From Corydoras sp. C115 (Eukaryota > Chordata > Actinopteri > Siluriformes > Callichthyidae), in assembly GCA_019802505.1 (NCBI GenBank), contig JAFMOC010000378.1:478501-542500 (forward strand): a stretch of 64,000 nt of DNA, given 5' to 3'. Positions 32,020-42,675 of the stretch are shown here, piece by piece (position 1 is the stretch's first letter; every line of letters starts with the position of its first letter). Under the pieces are notes generated by a model. That model saw only the letters and a program-made list of their open reading frames with translations, searched no databases and had not been told where the DNA came from. The translations under genes and the position numbers were made by a program.

Positions 32020-32256
32020 CCCAGAACAGGGTGCCAATCTATTGCTGGGCACACTCACACACACACACACACACTATATGGGGCAATTTAGAGCATTCAA
32101 TTTTACCTTGAATCAATGTTTTTGTACTGGGGTAGGAAACCAGAGAACCCTGAGAAAACCCACGTGGACATGGGGAGAACATGCAAACTCCACCCAGATC
32201 GGGATTTAAACCTGGATCCCCAGTGCTGAGAGGAGAACATGCTAAACCACTAAGCC
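32020..32256 (-). mobile_element. SINE-A fragment, old
   Basis: Lacks the tail and is well diverged (GGGTAGGAAACCAGAG). It ends 25 bp before an exon acceptor. Confidence 0.8.
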
Positions 32257-32280
32257 TTGAATGTTTTCTTTATGTTACAG

Positions 32281-32454
32281 GTTGTGTGGTTGTTATCTAT
32301 CGGAGGAAAGTTGTTCAGTTCTGTCCTCGGTTCTCAGTTTAAACTCCTCCAGTCTGATAGAACTGAACCTGAGTGACAATAACCTGCAGGATTCAGGAGT
32401 GAAGCTTCTTTCTGCTGGACTGAAGACCCCATACTGCAAACTGGAGATACTGTG
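32281..32454 (+). CDS. LRR exon
   Basis: Acceptor ATGTTACAG, donor CTGTG|GTGAGA. Encodes LCGCYLSEESCSVLSSVL, SLIELNLSDNNLQDSGVKLL and PYCKLEILW: a textbook LxxCxLxxxxC...NxLxDSG repeat. Very similar to the exons at 34502 and 36216. Confidence 0.92.
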
Positions 32455-33000
32455 GTGAGATCATTATTCGCTCTTTAGTGGTTCCAGTACATTTCCGGTT
32501 TCTATGCTTTTTATAAAAACGTTCATCGGTTTCTGTGGAACCTCCTCCAGAGAAACCTTTGTTTCTGTAGCTCCATACCTGTGTTTATATCTGTGTAATT
32601 GCAATGAGACCATGGAAATGCTAGATGGCAGCAGCGTCACACTTACCTAAATATATATCAATGGGCAGTTCTGGTCCTTAAATCTTATTGGCTGAGCTGG
32701 TTATACAGCCGTGACATCAGTGACAATAGCACACACCTCTGAGCACATCACATTCATATCAATGTGTGATACACAACACATTATTTTCCCAATGTTTTAT
32801 ATAAACTGCATTCTGTAATTTGGTCACTACATGGCAGTATTTGATTGTTGGAGAAACCAGAATCCCATTACTCAGCGCTCATCGTTCATTTTAAAAACTG
32901 GACAAGATTACGTCACGGAACACCAGATTATTAAAGATTTTGTTTTTAATAAATGCATTTCTGAGTCAAATCTTGTTTTTTATTATAGTGTGTTTTTAAT
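32455..33000. other. intron, no feature seen
   Basis: Unique-looking AT-rich sequence. ATTTGGTCACTACATGGCAGTA near 32818 resembles, in reverse, CTGCCATCTAGTGGCC near 60045, a weak hint of a dispersed repeat. Confidence 0.4.
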
Positions 33001-33090
33001 GTAAAATTCCAAGTATGTAAAATATATATATATATATATATATACAAAAATACAGTATATAGATGTGTGAAATACACTAATATACAACTA

Positions 33091-33149
<59 letters not shown>

Positions 33150-33247
33150 TTAAATTTACATACTTGGAATTTTACATACTGTATATGCATATATTTAGAT
33201 TATATTTATAGTTAAAATATTCTATATTATATTTATACCTGTAGTCG

Positions 33248-33279
<32 letters not shown>

Positions 33280-33320
33280 TCATAGTTGTATATTAGTATA
33301 TTTCACACATCTATATCTTT
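33001..33320. repeat. interleaved inverted repeats with (TA)n runs
   Basis: Arm A (33001-33020) pairs with 33156-33175. Arm B (33059-33100) pairs with 33274-33315 with one mismatch. The order A-B-A'-B' means the two hairpins exclude each other. Confidence 0.85.
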
Positions 33321-33345
33321 GTATTTAAAAAAAAAAAATTCTCAT

Positions 33346-33830
33346 TTTCATTCATTCATTCATTATCTTCCGCTTTATCTTCTATTAGGGGGGGGGGGGT
33401 TCCCCATGCCCATCCAGGGGAGAACGTTTCGGGCGCTGGGCAGATACACCCAGAACAGGGCGCCAATCCATCGCTGGGCACACACTCACTCACACAGACA
33501 CACTGTATATGGGGCAATTTGGAGAATTCAATTGACTTGATCCATGTTTTTGGACTGTGGGAGGAAACCGGAGAACCCGGAGGAAACCCACGCGGACACG
33601 GGGAGAACATGGGAACTCAACCCTGATGGGGATTCGAACCTGGAATCCCTAGCGCTGTGAGGAGAACATGCTAAACCACTAAGCCACCTAAATCTAAACC
33701 ATGTTAGAGAAAAAAAATGTTTATAATAGTTAAATTAAATAGGGGGCGGCACAGCATCTTAGTGGTTCCCTAGCACTGAGAGGCAAACGTGCTAAACCAC
33801 GTGCTAAACCACTAAGCCACCGTGTCGCCC
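33346..33830. mobile_element. composite: SINE-A (-), spacer, deleted SINE-A (+)
   Basis: 33346-33689 is a minus copy, 33690-33742 a spacer (AAATCTAAACCATGTTAGAG...), and 33743-33830 a rearranged head. TTCTCATTTTC flanks the whole. The same SINE-spacer-SINE order occurs at 40978-41749. Confidence 0.8.
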
Positions 33831-33880
33831 ATTTCTCATTTTCTTCTTTGAAATTTAAATTTAAATGATAACTTTAAAAT

Positions 33881-34223
33881 AGGCACGGTGGCTTAGTGGT
33901 TAGCACGTTCGCCTCTCAGCGCTAGGGATTCCCGGTTCGAATCCCCATCTGGGTGGAGTTTCCATGTTCTCCCCGTGTCTGCGTGGGTTTCCTCCGGGTT
34001 CTCCGGTTTCCTCCCACAGTCCAAAAACATGGATCAAGTTAATTGAGTTCTCTAAATTGCCCCATATAGAGTCTGTCTGTGTGAGTGAGTGTGTACCCAG
34101 CGATGGATTGGCGCCCTGTCCTGGGTCTATCTGCCCAGCGCCCGAGACGTTCTCCCCTGGATGGGCATGGGGAACCCCACCGCGACCCTAATAGAGGATA
34201 AAGCGGAGATAATGAATGAATGA
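33881..34223 (+). mobile_element. SINE-A, young, 12-bp target duplication
   Basis: AACTTTAAAATA on both sides. The head starts GGCACGGTGGC, lacking the first few bases. Confidence 0.93.
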
Positions 34224-34501
34224 ACTTTAAAATAACAGGGTAATCAGGATCAGTGACCCATAATTTCGTTCTTATCTCATGTACCACATGTGATATTAAT
34301 GATAATAACATTTTCTTGAATCTTGAATCTTAAGCCTTTAATAAAAGCAATAAGACACCCGAGGTTGTGTATTATTGTGAATATATCTTTGTGATTTATT
34401 TACCATAATGCAAAACCTCGAGTGCTATATTGCTTAAGTAACCCCCCCTCCCCCCCCCACGTCACAGTGATTTAAATGTTTTATATATATTTATGTTACA
34501 G

Positions 34502-34678
34502 GTTGTGCGGTTGTAATCTATCAGGGGAAAGTTGTGCAGTTCTGTCTTCGGTTCTCAGTTTAAAATCCTCTAATCTGAGAGAACTGAACCTGGGTCACAA
34601 TTCCAACCTGCAGGATTCAGGAGTGAAGCTTCTCTCTGCTGGACTGAAGAATCCACACTGTAAACTGGAGATACTGTG
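34502..34678 (+). CDS. LRR exon
   Basis: Encodes LCGCNLSGESCAVLSSVL, NLRELNLGHNSNLQDSGVKL and PHCKLEILW; one codon longer than its sisters (GHNSNLQ). Preceded by ATGTTACAG, donor CTGTG|GTGAGA. Confidence 0.92.
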
Positions 34679-34757
34679 GTGAGATCATCATCACTCATTG
34701 TATTCCTCACGAATTGTTGGGTCACGCGGTTCGATATGCGCTTTCACACGCAGAAAA

Positions 34758-35000
34758 GGGTGCGGTAGCTCAGTGGTTCGGTCGCTTGGCTATCCAGCTC
34801 AGTGGTTAAGGTGTTGGGCTGTCAAGCTGAAGGTTGGGGGTTCAAATCCCAGGTCCACTGAAGTTACCAGTGTGGGTCCTTGAGCAAGACCCTTAACCCT
34901 CATTGCTCCAGGGATGTTGTGATGAACCCTGTGCTCACCTTGTAAGTCGCTTTGGATAAAAGCGTCCAATAAATGACCAAAGGTTAATGTAAATGTAGAA
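34758..35000 (+). mobile_element. SINE-B with duplicated head
   Basis: Part of the tRNA head (GCTCAGTGGTT...GGCTATC/TGTCAAG) is present twice, followed by a normal body and tail. Confidence 0.85.
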
Positions 35001-35005
35001 TACCA

Positions 35006-35395
35006 GGAACTAACAACCACCTTTTGTTTGCAGACACTCTAAAATTACGATATATCTATATAGTATATACACACAAAGGGAAGCAAGAAAAGGACACTCA
35101 GTTACGGGCTTCTGGATTGATAAAAGCAGGGTTTCTCAGCTGGTTCCAGCCTGGGACCCACATGTCCTCATGGTCATCTTTTATAATTTATTTGTAGAAA
35201 ATAACATTTGAAATCACATTTAAACAGACATATCCATGCAACGTGAATTTAAAAGTGATTTACTTAATAGGAAAAGAGGAAAATTCACGTTTTGCGTTTC
35301 GCCATTTTGCCTCCAATCATCGTCACAAATTACAAATTTAAAAAGAAGGGTAACCTGTAAACAAATGGTGGTTACCATGGCAACGAGAATTCCAC
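35006..35395 (+). repeat. duplicated intron tract, copy B (no SINE)
   Basis: Paralogue of 30776-31935; runs through both SINE sites without interruption. Confidence 0.8.
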
Positions 35396-35429
35396 ACTGT
35401 GTACCTTTTTAAAATTTGTTTAATTCTCG

Positions 35430-36165
35430 ATAGTGGTTGGCATGTTCTCCTCTCAGCACTGGGGATTCCATGTTCGAATCCCAATCTGGGTGGAGTTTCC
35501 ATGTGTCCGCATGGGTTTCCTCCGCATTCCGTTTCCTTCCACAGTCCAAAAACATGGATCAAGTCAATTCATTCATTCATTATCTTCCACTGTATCCTCT
35601 ATTATGGTTGCAGTGGGGGGGGGGGGGGGAACGTCCAGGGGAGAACGTTTCGGGCGCTGGGCAGATACACCCAGGACAGGACACCAATCTATCGCTGGGC
35701 ACACACTCACTCACTCACACAAACACACTATATATGGGGCAATTTAGAGAACTCAATTGACTTGTTCCACGTTTTTGGACTGTGGGAGGAAACCGGAGAA
35801 GCCCACGCAGACACGGGGAGAACATGGAAACTCCACCCAGATGGGGATTCGAACCGGGAATCCCTAGCGCCGAGAGGCCACTGTGCCACCCTCAAGGTCA
35901 ATTGAATTCTCCAAATTGCCCCATAATAGAGTGTGTTTTTGTGTGTGTGTGTGAGTGTGTATCCAGTGATAGATTGCCCCCCTGTCCTGGGTGTATCTGC
36001 CCAGCACCCAAACGTTCTCCCCTGGATGAGCATAGGGAACCCCACTGCGACCCTAATATAGGATAAAGCAGAAGATAATGGATGGATGGATGCCCTCTGG
36101 ATGGGCCCCCCCCCCCCCCCGAGACCCCAGTAGAGGATTAAGTGAAAGATAATGAATGAATGAGT
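35430..36165. mobile_element. SINE-A (+) split by SINE-A (-), plus duplicated tail
   Basis: The outer + copy is 35430-35567 and 35893-36091. The inner minus copy (35568-35892) lies between TCAAGTCAATT and TCAAGGTCAATT. A further G/C-tract-plus-tail piece follows at 36092-36165. Confidence 0.88.
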
Positions 36166-36215
36166 TAAAATGGATGTTTATAGTTGTGTAAAAGCATGTT
36201 CTCTATCTTTTTCAG

Positions 36216-36389
36216 GTTGTTCAGTTGTGATCTTTCAGGGGAAAGTTGTTCAGTTCTGTCCTCGGTTCTCTGTATGAACTCCTCCCGTCTGAGAGAACTG
36301 AACCTGAGCTACAATTACCTGCAGGACTTGGGCGTGAAGCTTCTCTCAGCCGGACTTAAGGATCCACACTGTAAACTGGACCGACTGTG
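36216..36389 (+). CDS. LRR exon
   Basis: Acceptor TTTTTCAG, donor CTGTG|GTATGA. Encodes LFSCDLSGESCSVLSSVL, LRELNLSYNYLQDLGVKLL and PHCKLDRLW. Confidence 0.92.
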
Positions 36390-36472
36390 GTATGAAGATG
36401 GATCCCACGATGCTTCTCTTATAGAGCTTACTGTGTGTTTGCTTTCAACTGGGATGTTTTGTTTCTCTGCAG

Positions 36473-36649
36473 GTTGGGAGACTGCTGTGTTACAGATGAA
36501 GGATTCACAGCTTTGGCTTCGGCTCTGAGATCAAATCCATTCTCGACCCTGAGGGAACTTTATCTGTATGACAGTCGGCCAGGAGAACAGGGACTGAGGC
36601 AGCTCTCTGATCTAGTGAAGAATCCAAATAGTAAATTGGAGAAACTATA
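36473..36649 (+). CDS. last LRR exon
   Basis: Encodes LGDCCVTDEGFTALASAL, TLRELYLYDSRPGEQGLRQL and NSKLEKL; only 83 bp of intron separates it from the previous exon. The apparent TAG at its end spans the exon border: the donor is TA|GTGAGT, and the next exon supplies C to make Tyr. Confidence 0.88.
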
Positions 36650-36660
36650 GTGAGTTATTA

Positions 36661-36930
36661 TTCATTCTTTCATTATTATTCTGCTTAATCCTCTATTAGG
36701 GTCACGGGGGGAGGGGTGGGGGGGGGCATTTCGGGTGCCGAAACAATACACCGAGGACAGGGCGCACACTTACTCACACAGACAAACACACAAAGCCACA
36801 ATCTACATAGGGCAATTTAGAGCATTTCAGTTACCTTGAATCCATGTTTTTGGACTGTGGGAGGAAACCAGAGGAAACCCATGCATACATGGGGAGAACA
36901 TGCAAACTCAACCCAGATCAGGATTTGAAC
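36661..36930 (-). mobile_element. SINE-A, old and truncated
   Basis: Diverged (CACCGAGGACAGGGCG); the head is lost into the tandem array that follows. Confidence 0.75.
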
Positions 36931-37734
36931 ATCGAAAGAGGTTTTATTAGACCTGACACAGAGTGGAGTACCGTTATTTATTCACAATAACACACAGTGT
37001 GTGTGGGTGTGTGGGATTGGGGCGTTGGGCTCTCAATCTGAAGGTTGTGGGTTCAAATCCCGGGTCCACTTAAGTTACCAGTGTGGGTCCTTGAGCGAGA
37101 CCCTTAACCCTCATTGCTCCAGGGATGCTGTGATGAACCCTGTGCTGACCTTGTAAGTCTATATGGGGCAATTTGGAGAACTCAATTGACTTGATCCATG
37201 TTTTTGGACTGTGGGAGGAAACCGGAGAACCCGGAGGAAACCCACGAGGACACGGGGAGGACATGCAAACTCCACCCAGATGGGGATTTGAACATTGAAA
37301 GAGGTTTTATTAGACCTGACACAGAGTGGAATACCGTTATTTATTCACAATAACACAGTGTGTGTGGGTGTGTGGGATTGGGGCGTTGGGCTCTCAATCT
37401 GAAGGTTGTGGGTTCAAATCCCGGGTCCACTTAAGTTACCAGTGTGGGTCCTTGAGCGAGACCCTTAACCCTCATTGCTCCAGGGATGCTGTGATGAACC
37501 CTGTGCTGACCTTGTAAGTCTATATGGGGCAATTTGGAGAACTCAATTGACTTGATCCATGTTTTTGGACTGTGGGAGGAAACCGGAGAACCCGGAGGAA
37601 ACCCACGCGGACACGGGGAGGACATGCAAAGTCCACCCAGATGGGGATTCAAACATTGAAAGAGGTTTTATTAGACCCGACACAGAGTGGAGTACCGTTA
37701 CACCTCCTTCCCGTGATTTATTCACAATAACACA

Positions 37735-37772
<38 letters not shown>
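36931..37772 (+). repeat. ~362-bp tandem repeat of a chimeric SINE-B/SINE-A unit
   Basis: Two complete units and a third partial, landmark GAAAGAGGTTTTATTAGACC near 36934, 37297 and 37658. Each unit joins a SINE-B body to a SINE-A middle at CTTGTAAGT|CTATATGGGG. The last unit ends in a (GT)17 run. Confidence 0.88.
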
Positions 37773-37774
<2 letters not shown>

Positions 37775-37833
37775 TAAATGCTTTAAATGTAATGACTGAC
37801 ATTCAACTTGATCATGTTCTCTTTTTTTTACAG

Positions 37834-37858
37834 CATGGATCCGTACAAAGTGATATAA
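37834..37858 (+). CDS. terminal exon of the LRR gene
   Basis: Acceptor TTTTTTTACAG. Adds MDPYKVI and TAA after the shared Tyr codon, so the protein ends directly after the repeats with no B30.2/SPRY domain in this window. Confidence 0.75.
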
Positions 37859-38090
37859 TCAGAGGATTGTGGGGAAATGTTGTCGACGATCGGTGGGAAT
37901 GACAGCAGTTTGAACTGACAGCCTGATAATAACAACATATTTGATTGAGCCTGATAATAACAACATAACGGGGATTTTTTTCTTGCCACTGTCTCTTCAG
38001 CTTGCTCTTTGGGGTTTAAAGCCGCTTTGTGACGATGTGCTTTTGTAAAACGCACTATGTAAATAAACTTGCTACATTTACGTTTCACTG
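37859..38090 (+). terminator. 3' UTR and poly(A) signal of the LRR gene
   Basis: AATAAA at 38062-38067 after GCACTATGTA. Similar wording (AAAGC/ACTATGTAAATAAACTTG) ends many fish transcripts and repeats. Confidence 0.6.
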
Positions 38091-38359
38091 TCGGGTGCAC
38101 GGCCTGTTTGCACATTTTCATGTATCTTTTGTGTCTATCTTTTAATTTTGGAGTTTTATTTAGTTTTGTGCTTGTATTTACCCTGTTTTAGTCAAGTTTA
38201 TTAGCCTCACTTGTGTGTGTGTGTGTGTGTGAATGTAAATGTTTGTTAGTTATTGTAATTTAGTGATTTTATTTAAGTTTATTTAAGACAAAGTAACATT
38301 ACAGAATCAGACTTTGTGTAAAAGCATCTTGGTACAGCATTGACCTTTTACATTTATAT

Positions 38360-38424
38360 TCCATCCATCTATTATCTTCTGCTTTATCCTATATTAGGGT
38401 CGCGGGGGGGGGGGGGGGGGGGGT

Positions 38425-38469
<45 letters not shown>
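38360..38469 (-). mobile_element. SINE-A 3' end with ~65-bp G homopolymer
   Basis: Only the tail (ATTATCTTCTGCTTTATCC) and GGGTCGC remain before a G run with one T (38403-38469). Everything beyond it is missing, so assembly collapse is possible. Confidence 0.85.
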
Positions 38470-38470
<1 letters not shown>

Positions 38471-38939
38471 ATTTAAAAGTATTTGTATTGTAATTGGTTA
38501 CAGGTGAAAAGAAAACACATTTAATCATTAAAACATTTAATCAATAAACACAGTGAAACTTCACTTCTTATAAATGAACTGTAGCCCAAATCAGCTGATC
38601 CTCCAGCTTTTGATTAAAGCAATGAGGAAAATTAGTAAAAGAAACAATAAAAAAAAAAAACAATAAATAGGATACTTAATGAATTGTTAATAACTAATGA
38701 TGGATAATGAATGAAATGAAGCTGAGTCATCATGCTGCTCCTTTTAATTGGAATACACCACGGCTCAATTTATAAACATTTTGTTTTCTAACACAATTTA
38801 AAGACCAGCAAGTTATTGGAACGAAAGTAGAACTAAGAATCAAAAATCATGTTTGCTTTGTCACTGCTACATCAGGGATCTCCTGCCAAAATGGGCTCTA
38901 CAGTGGTACGGCTCGAAGTTCCAATTCACAGGTTTTCAC
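38470..38939. other. no feature seen
   Basis: AT-rich, no supported frame. Confidence 0.5.
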
Positions 38940-39467
38940 ATGGATCAAGGTTTTTAGTGTGTTAAAGTGTGTTGTGTTTAGAGTGTGTTTGGGTGAGTGA
39001 GTGTGTCCAGCGATAGATTGCCCCCCTGTCCTGGGTGTATCTGTCCAGTGTCCAAAATGTTCTCCCCTGGATGGGCATGGACTTGGGGAACCCCCCCCGT
39101 GACCCTAATAGAGGATATAGTGTAAGATAATGGATGGATATTAAGAAGTTAAGTATTCCGCAGTGGTTAGCATGTTCTCCCTTCAGCATTGGGGATCCAG
39201 GTTTGAATCCCGATCTGGGTGGAGTTTGCATGTTCTCTTCGTATCCACATGAGCTTCCTCCGGGTTTTCATGGATTTAAATTGAATGTTATAAATTGCCC
39301 CATATTGTGTATGTATGAGTGAGTCTGTGCACAGTGATAGATTGCCCCCCTGTCCTGGGTGTATCTGCCCAGCGCCCGAAACGTTCTCCCCTGGATGGGC
39401 ATGGGGAAACCCCCCCCCCCCCCCCCCCCCGCGACCTTATTTGAGAATTAAGCAGAAGATAATGACT
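38940..39467 (+). mobile_element. two SINE-A copies in tandem, diverged
   Basis: 38940-39137 is a 5'-truncated copy; 39156-39467 starts near the A box (CAGTGGTTAGCATG) with a C tract of about 21 at 39410. Confidence 0.85.
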
Positions 39468-39559
39468 GAAGTCCATTTTGTAAGCGAGAGAAGCGAATCC
39501 ATAAAGAATTCATCAGTATGTGTGCTAATCGTACCATGTGATTAATCTACATGCTGCCA

Positions 39560-40316
39560 AAGAGAACATGGAAACTCCACCCAGATGGGGATTCGAACCG
39601 GGAATCCCTAGTGCTGAGAGGAGAACATACTAAGCCACCGTGCCGCCCTTCTCTCTAATCATTCATTCATTATCTTCCACTTGATCCTATATTAGGGTCG
39701 CGGGGGGGGGGGGGGGGGGGGGGGTGAGAACGTGCCCATCCAGGGGAGAACGTTTCAGGCGCTGGGCAGATACACCCAGGACAGGGGGCCAATCTATCGC
39801 TGGGCACAAACACAGACACACTCTATATGGGGCAATTTGGAGAACTCAATTGACTTGATCCATGTTTTTGGACTGTGGGAGGAAACCCACACGGACACGG
39901 GGAGAACATGGAAACTCCACCCAGCTGGGGATTCGAACCGGGAATCCCTAGTGCTGAGAGGAGAACATGCTTCATTCATTATCTCCCGCTTCATCCTCTA
40001 TTAGGGTCGCGGTGGGGTTCCCCATGCCCATCCAGGGGAGAACATCTCGGGCGCTGGGCAGATAGACCCAGGACAGGGCGCCAATCCATCGCTGGGCACA
40101 CACTCACTCACACAGACACACTCTATATGGGGCAATTTGGAGAATTCAATTGACTTGATCCATGTTTTTGGACTGTGGGAGGAAACCGGAGAACCCGGAG
40201 GAAACCCACGCGGACACGGGGAGAACATGGAAACTCCACCCAGATGGGGATTCGAACCGGGAATCCCTAGTGCTGAGAGGAGAACATGCTAAACCACTAA
40301 GCCACCGTGCCGCCCT
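39560..40316 (-). mobile_element. three minus-strand SINE-A copies in a row
   Basis: 39560-39648 is a head fragment. 39661-39970 has a G tract over 20 and stops at GAGAACATGC. 39971-40316 is a full young-type copy starting exactly there. Confidence 0.88.
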
Positions 40317-40339
40317 TCATTTAAAATAATGCCGTAACT

Positions 40340-40560
40340 AAATAATATGTTTTGAAGTGCGTCTTTCAAACAACAGGCGGCGGTGTTGCACTAAGCTTGA
40401 ATCCCATCCGCCAACAAAGAGCAAACGAAGAAAACGGAACAACAACAGAAATAGCACCTCGTGTTTAAAGCTCCGAGAGATTTAATAAAAATAATCTTCA
40501 TCATCATCATCTTCATCATCATCATCTTCATCATCAGAGCAAACCGCGCTTTTACTGAAG
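40340..40560 (+). promoter_or_regulatory. candidate promoter and untranslated exon 1, zinc-finger gene 2
   Basis: GC-richer stretch with GGCGGCGG, AACAAAGAGCAAACGAAGAA and an ATC/TTC repeat, ending at the donor ACTGAAG|GTGAGA. Similar position and wording (ACAAAGAAGAG) occur before gene 3. No TATA box; the start site is unknown. Confidence 0.45.
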
Positions 40561-40772
40561 GTGAGAGTCTTTATTAAACTTATTAAAGCTTCATATAAAG
40601 CTTTAGACTGATAGAAGGTGCATTTATTAAAATCCACTGCAATTATAAATAATAAAGTATAAAACGAGACGTTCAGCATTCTCAAAACTCTGGGGTTTAA
40701 TTACCCACAATGCACTTTATTCAGCAACACGAACTAATGTGGACTGTTCTCCTGAACAAGGTCATGGAGGTG

Positions 40773-40839
40773 ATGGAGCCTATCCCAGCACTCATTCAAC
40801 ACAAGGAGGAGGAAGACCCTGCACCTGTTACCTGTCCAG
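40773..40839 (+). CDS. zinc-finger gene 2, first coding exon
   Basis: Encodes MEPIPALIQHKEEEDPAPVT then CP, and one base, with donor CCAG|GTGAGA. An in-frame ATG three codons earlier (40764) is an alternative start; the later one is chosen because gene 3 begins at the same codon. Acidic KEE-rich short exons are the usual partner of fish finger exons. 67 nt: phase 1, matching the acceptor at 42676. Confidence 0.8.
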
Positions 40840-40977
40840 GTGAGATCATTACCCATGATGCACCTTACCACCACAAACTACACAAAAGTAAAGCATTACA
40901 CAAAGGCTGGTCCTTTACAATGTTACTTGCCATTTAATAATAATATCCTTTAAATAAACGGACTACATTTAAATAAA

Positions 40978-41749
40978 TCATTCATTCATCCATTATCTCC
41001 CACTTTATCCTCTATTAGGGTCGCGTGGGGTGGGGGGGGGGTTCCCATGCCCATCCAGGGGAGAACGTCTCGGGCGCTGGGCAGATACACCCAGGACAGG
41101 ATGCCAATCCATTGCTGGGCACACACTCACTCACACAGACACACTCTATATGGGGCAATTTGGAGAACTCAATTGACTTGATCCATGTTTTTGGACTGTG
41201 GGAGGAAACCGGAGAACCCGGAGGAAACCCATGCAGACACGGGGAGAACATGGAAACTCCACCCAGATGGGGATTTGAACCAGGAATCCCTAGCGCTGAG
41301 AGGAGAACATGCTAAACCACTAAGCCACCTAAATCTAAACCATGTTAGAGAGAAAAAAATGTTTATAATAGTTAATTTAAATAGAGGCGGCAAGTTGGCT
41401 TAGTGCTTTAGCATGTTCTCCTCTCAGCACTAGGGATTCCCGGTTCGAATCCCCATCTGGGTGGAGTTTCCATGTTCTCCCCGTGTCCGTATGGGTTTCC
41501 TCCGGGTTCTCCGGTTTCCTCCCACAATCCAAAAACATGGATCTGTCAATTGAGTTCTCCTAATTGCCCCATGTAGAGTGTGTCTGTGTGAGTGAGTGTG
41601 TGTCCAGTGATAGATTGCCCATCTGTCCTGGGTGTATCTGCCCAGCGCCCGAAACGTTCTCCCCTGGATGGGCATGGGGAACCCCCACCCGCCACCCCCC
41701 GCAACCGTAATAGAGGATAAAGCAGAAGATAATGAATGAATGGATGGAA
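40978..41749. mobile_element. composite: SINE-A (-), spacer, SINE-A (+), in intron of gene 2
   Basis: Minus copy 40978-41329; spacer 41330-41385 nearly identical to 33690-33742; plus copy 41386-41749 between TTTAAATAG and ATTAAATAG. Confidence 0.9.
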
Positions 41750-41825
41750 ATTAAATAGGTAAGATGCAAAGCAGCTACGTTCAAGCATGCGGTCAAACCT
41801 TACGTATGTGAAGTGAAATTTAGAG

Positions 41826-42158
41826 TACCGTATTTTCCGGACCATAAGGCTTTAAATGCCCTGTTTACACCAATGTCCGGCGGTCCGAGTTCTTTATTTA
41901 ATCCTCCCAGAATGACGGCGAGCTCCGAATTAATTTTCTTCACTCGGCTTTTCTGTGAGATGAGCGCGCATGGAGTGACAGATCAGCAGGGCGGTGATGT
42001 GTGAAAAAACCACCCGGTCGCACAACAATACTTTTATAGATTTTGGAATTCAGTACACGTATAAGGCGCACCGGATTATAAGGATTATAAGGCGCACGTC
42101 CGATTTCTGGGAAAATTTTAGGCTTTTAGGTGCACCTTATAGTCCGGAAAATACGGTA
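41826..42158. mobile_element. palindromic MITE with TA target site
   Basis: About 330 bp ending in near-perfect inverted repeats CCGTATTTTCCGGAC...TATAAGG, with TA on both sides. Inside is GCGCACCGGATTATAAGG. This type of non-autonomous element is widespread in vertebrates; the Tc1/mariner class is inferred from TA. Confidence 0.75.
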
Positions 42159-42269
42159 CTTGTTTGATTAAAACACAGCACCAATCCTTAACCCTGTTAT
42201 CCCCGATATACAAAAACAGAGACCAGATGGTTAAATTGTCTCATTACTGAATGAGTTGTCTGTTTTTAA

Positions 42270-42619
42270 TTCATTCATTCATTCATTATCTCCTGCTTTA
42301 TCCTCTATTAGGGTCGCGGTGGGGTTCCACATGCCCATCCAGGGTAGAACGTCTCGGGCATTGGGCAGATAGACCCAGGACAGGGCGCCAATCTATTGCT
42401 GGACACACACTCACTCACACACACACTCTATATGGGGCAATTTTGAGAATTCAATTGACTTGATCCATGGTTTTGGACTGTGGGAGGAAACCGGAGAACC
42501 TGGAGGAAACCCACGCAGACACGGGGAGGACATGGAAACTCCACCCAGATGGGGATTTGAACCGGGAATCCCTAGCACTGAGAGGAGAACATGCTAACCA
42601 CTAAGCCACCATGCTGACC
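42270..42619 (-). mobile_element. SINE-A, young, in intron of gene 2
   Basis: Young-type marks (CATTGGGCAGATAGACCC) with a few private changes (TTCCACATGCCC). Confidence 0.92.
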
Positions 42620-42675
42620 TGTGTGTTTTTAATGTTGTACTAAAAGATTTTTTTCACAAATCGTTCTCTGAACAG

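Noticed and set aside
36647..36650. Premature TAG at the end of the last LRR exon
   Set aside because: The TAG overlaps the donor TA|GTGAGT; splicing removes the G and the codon becomes TAC.
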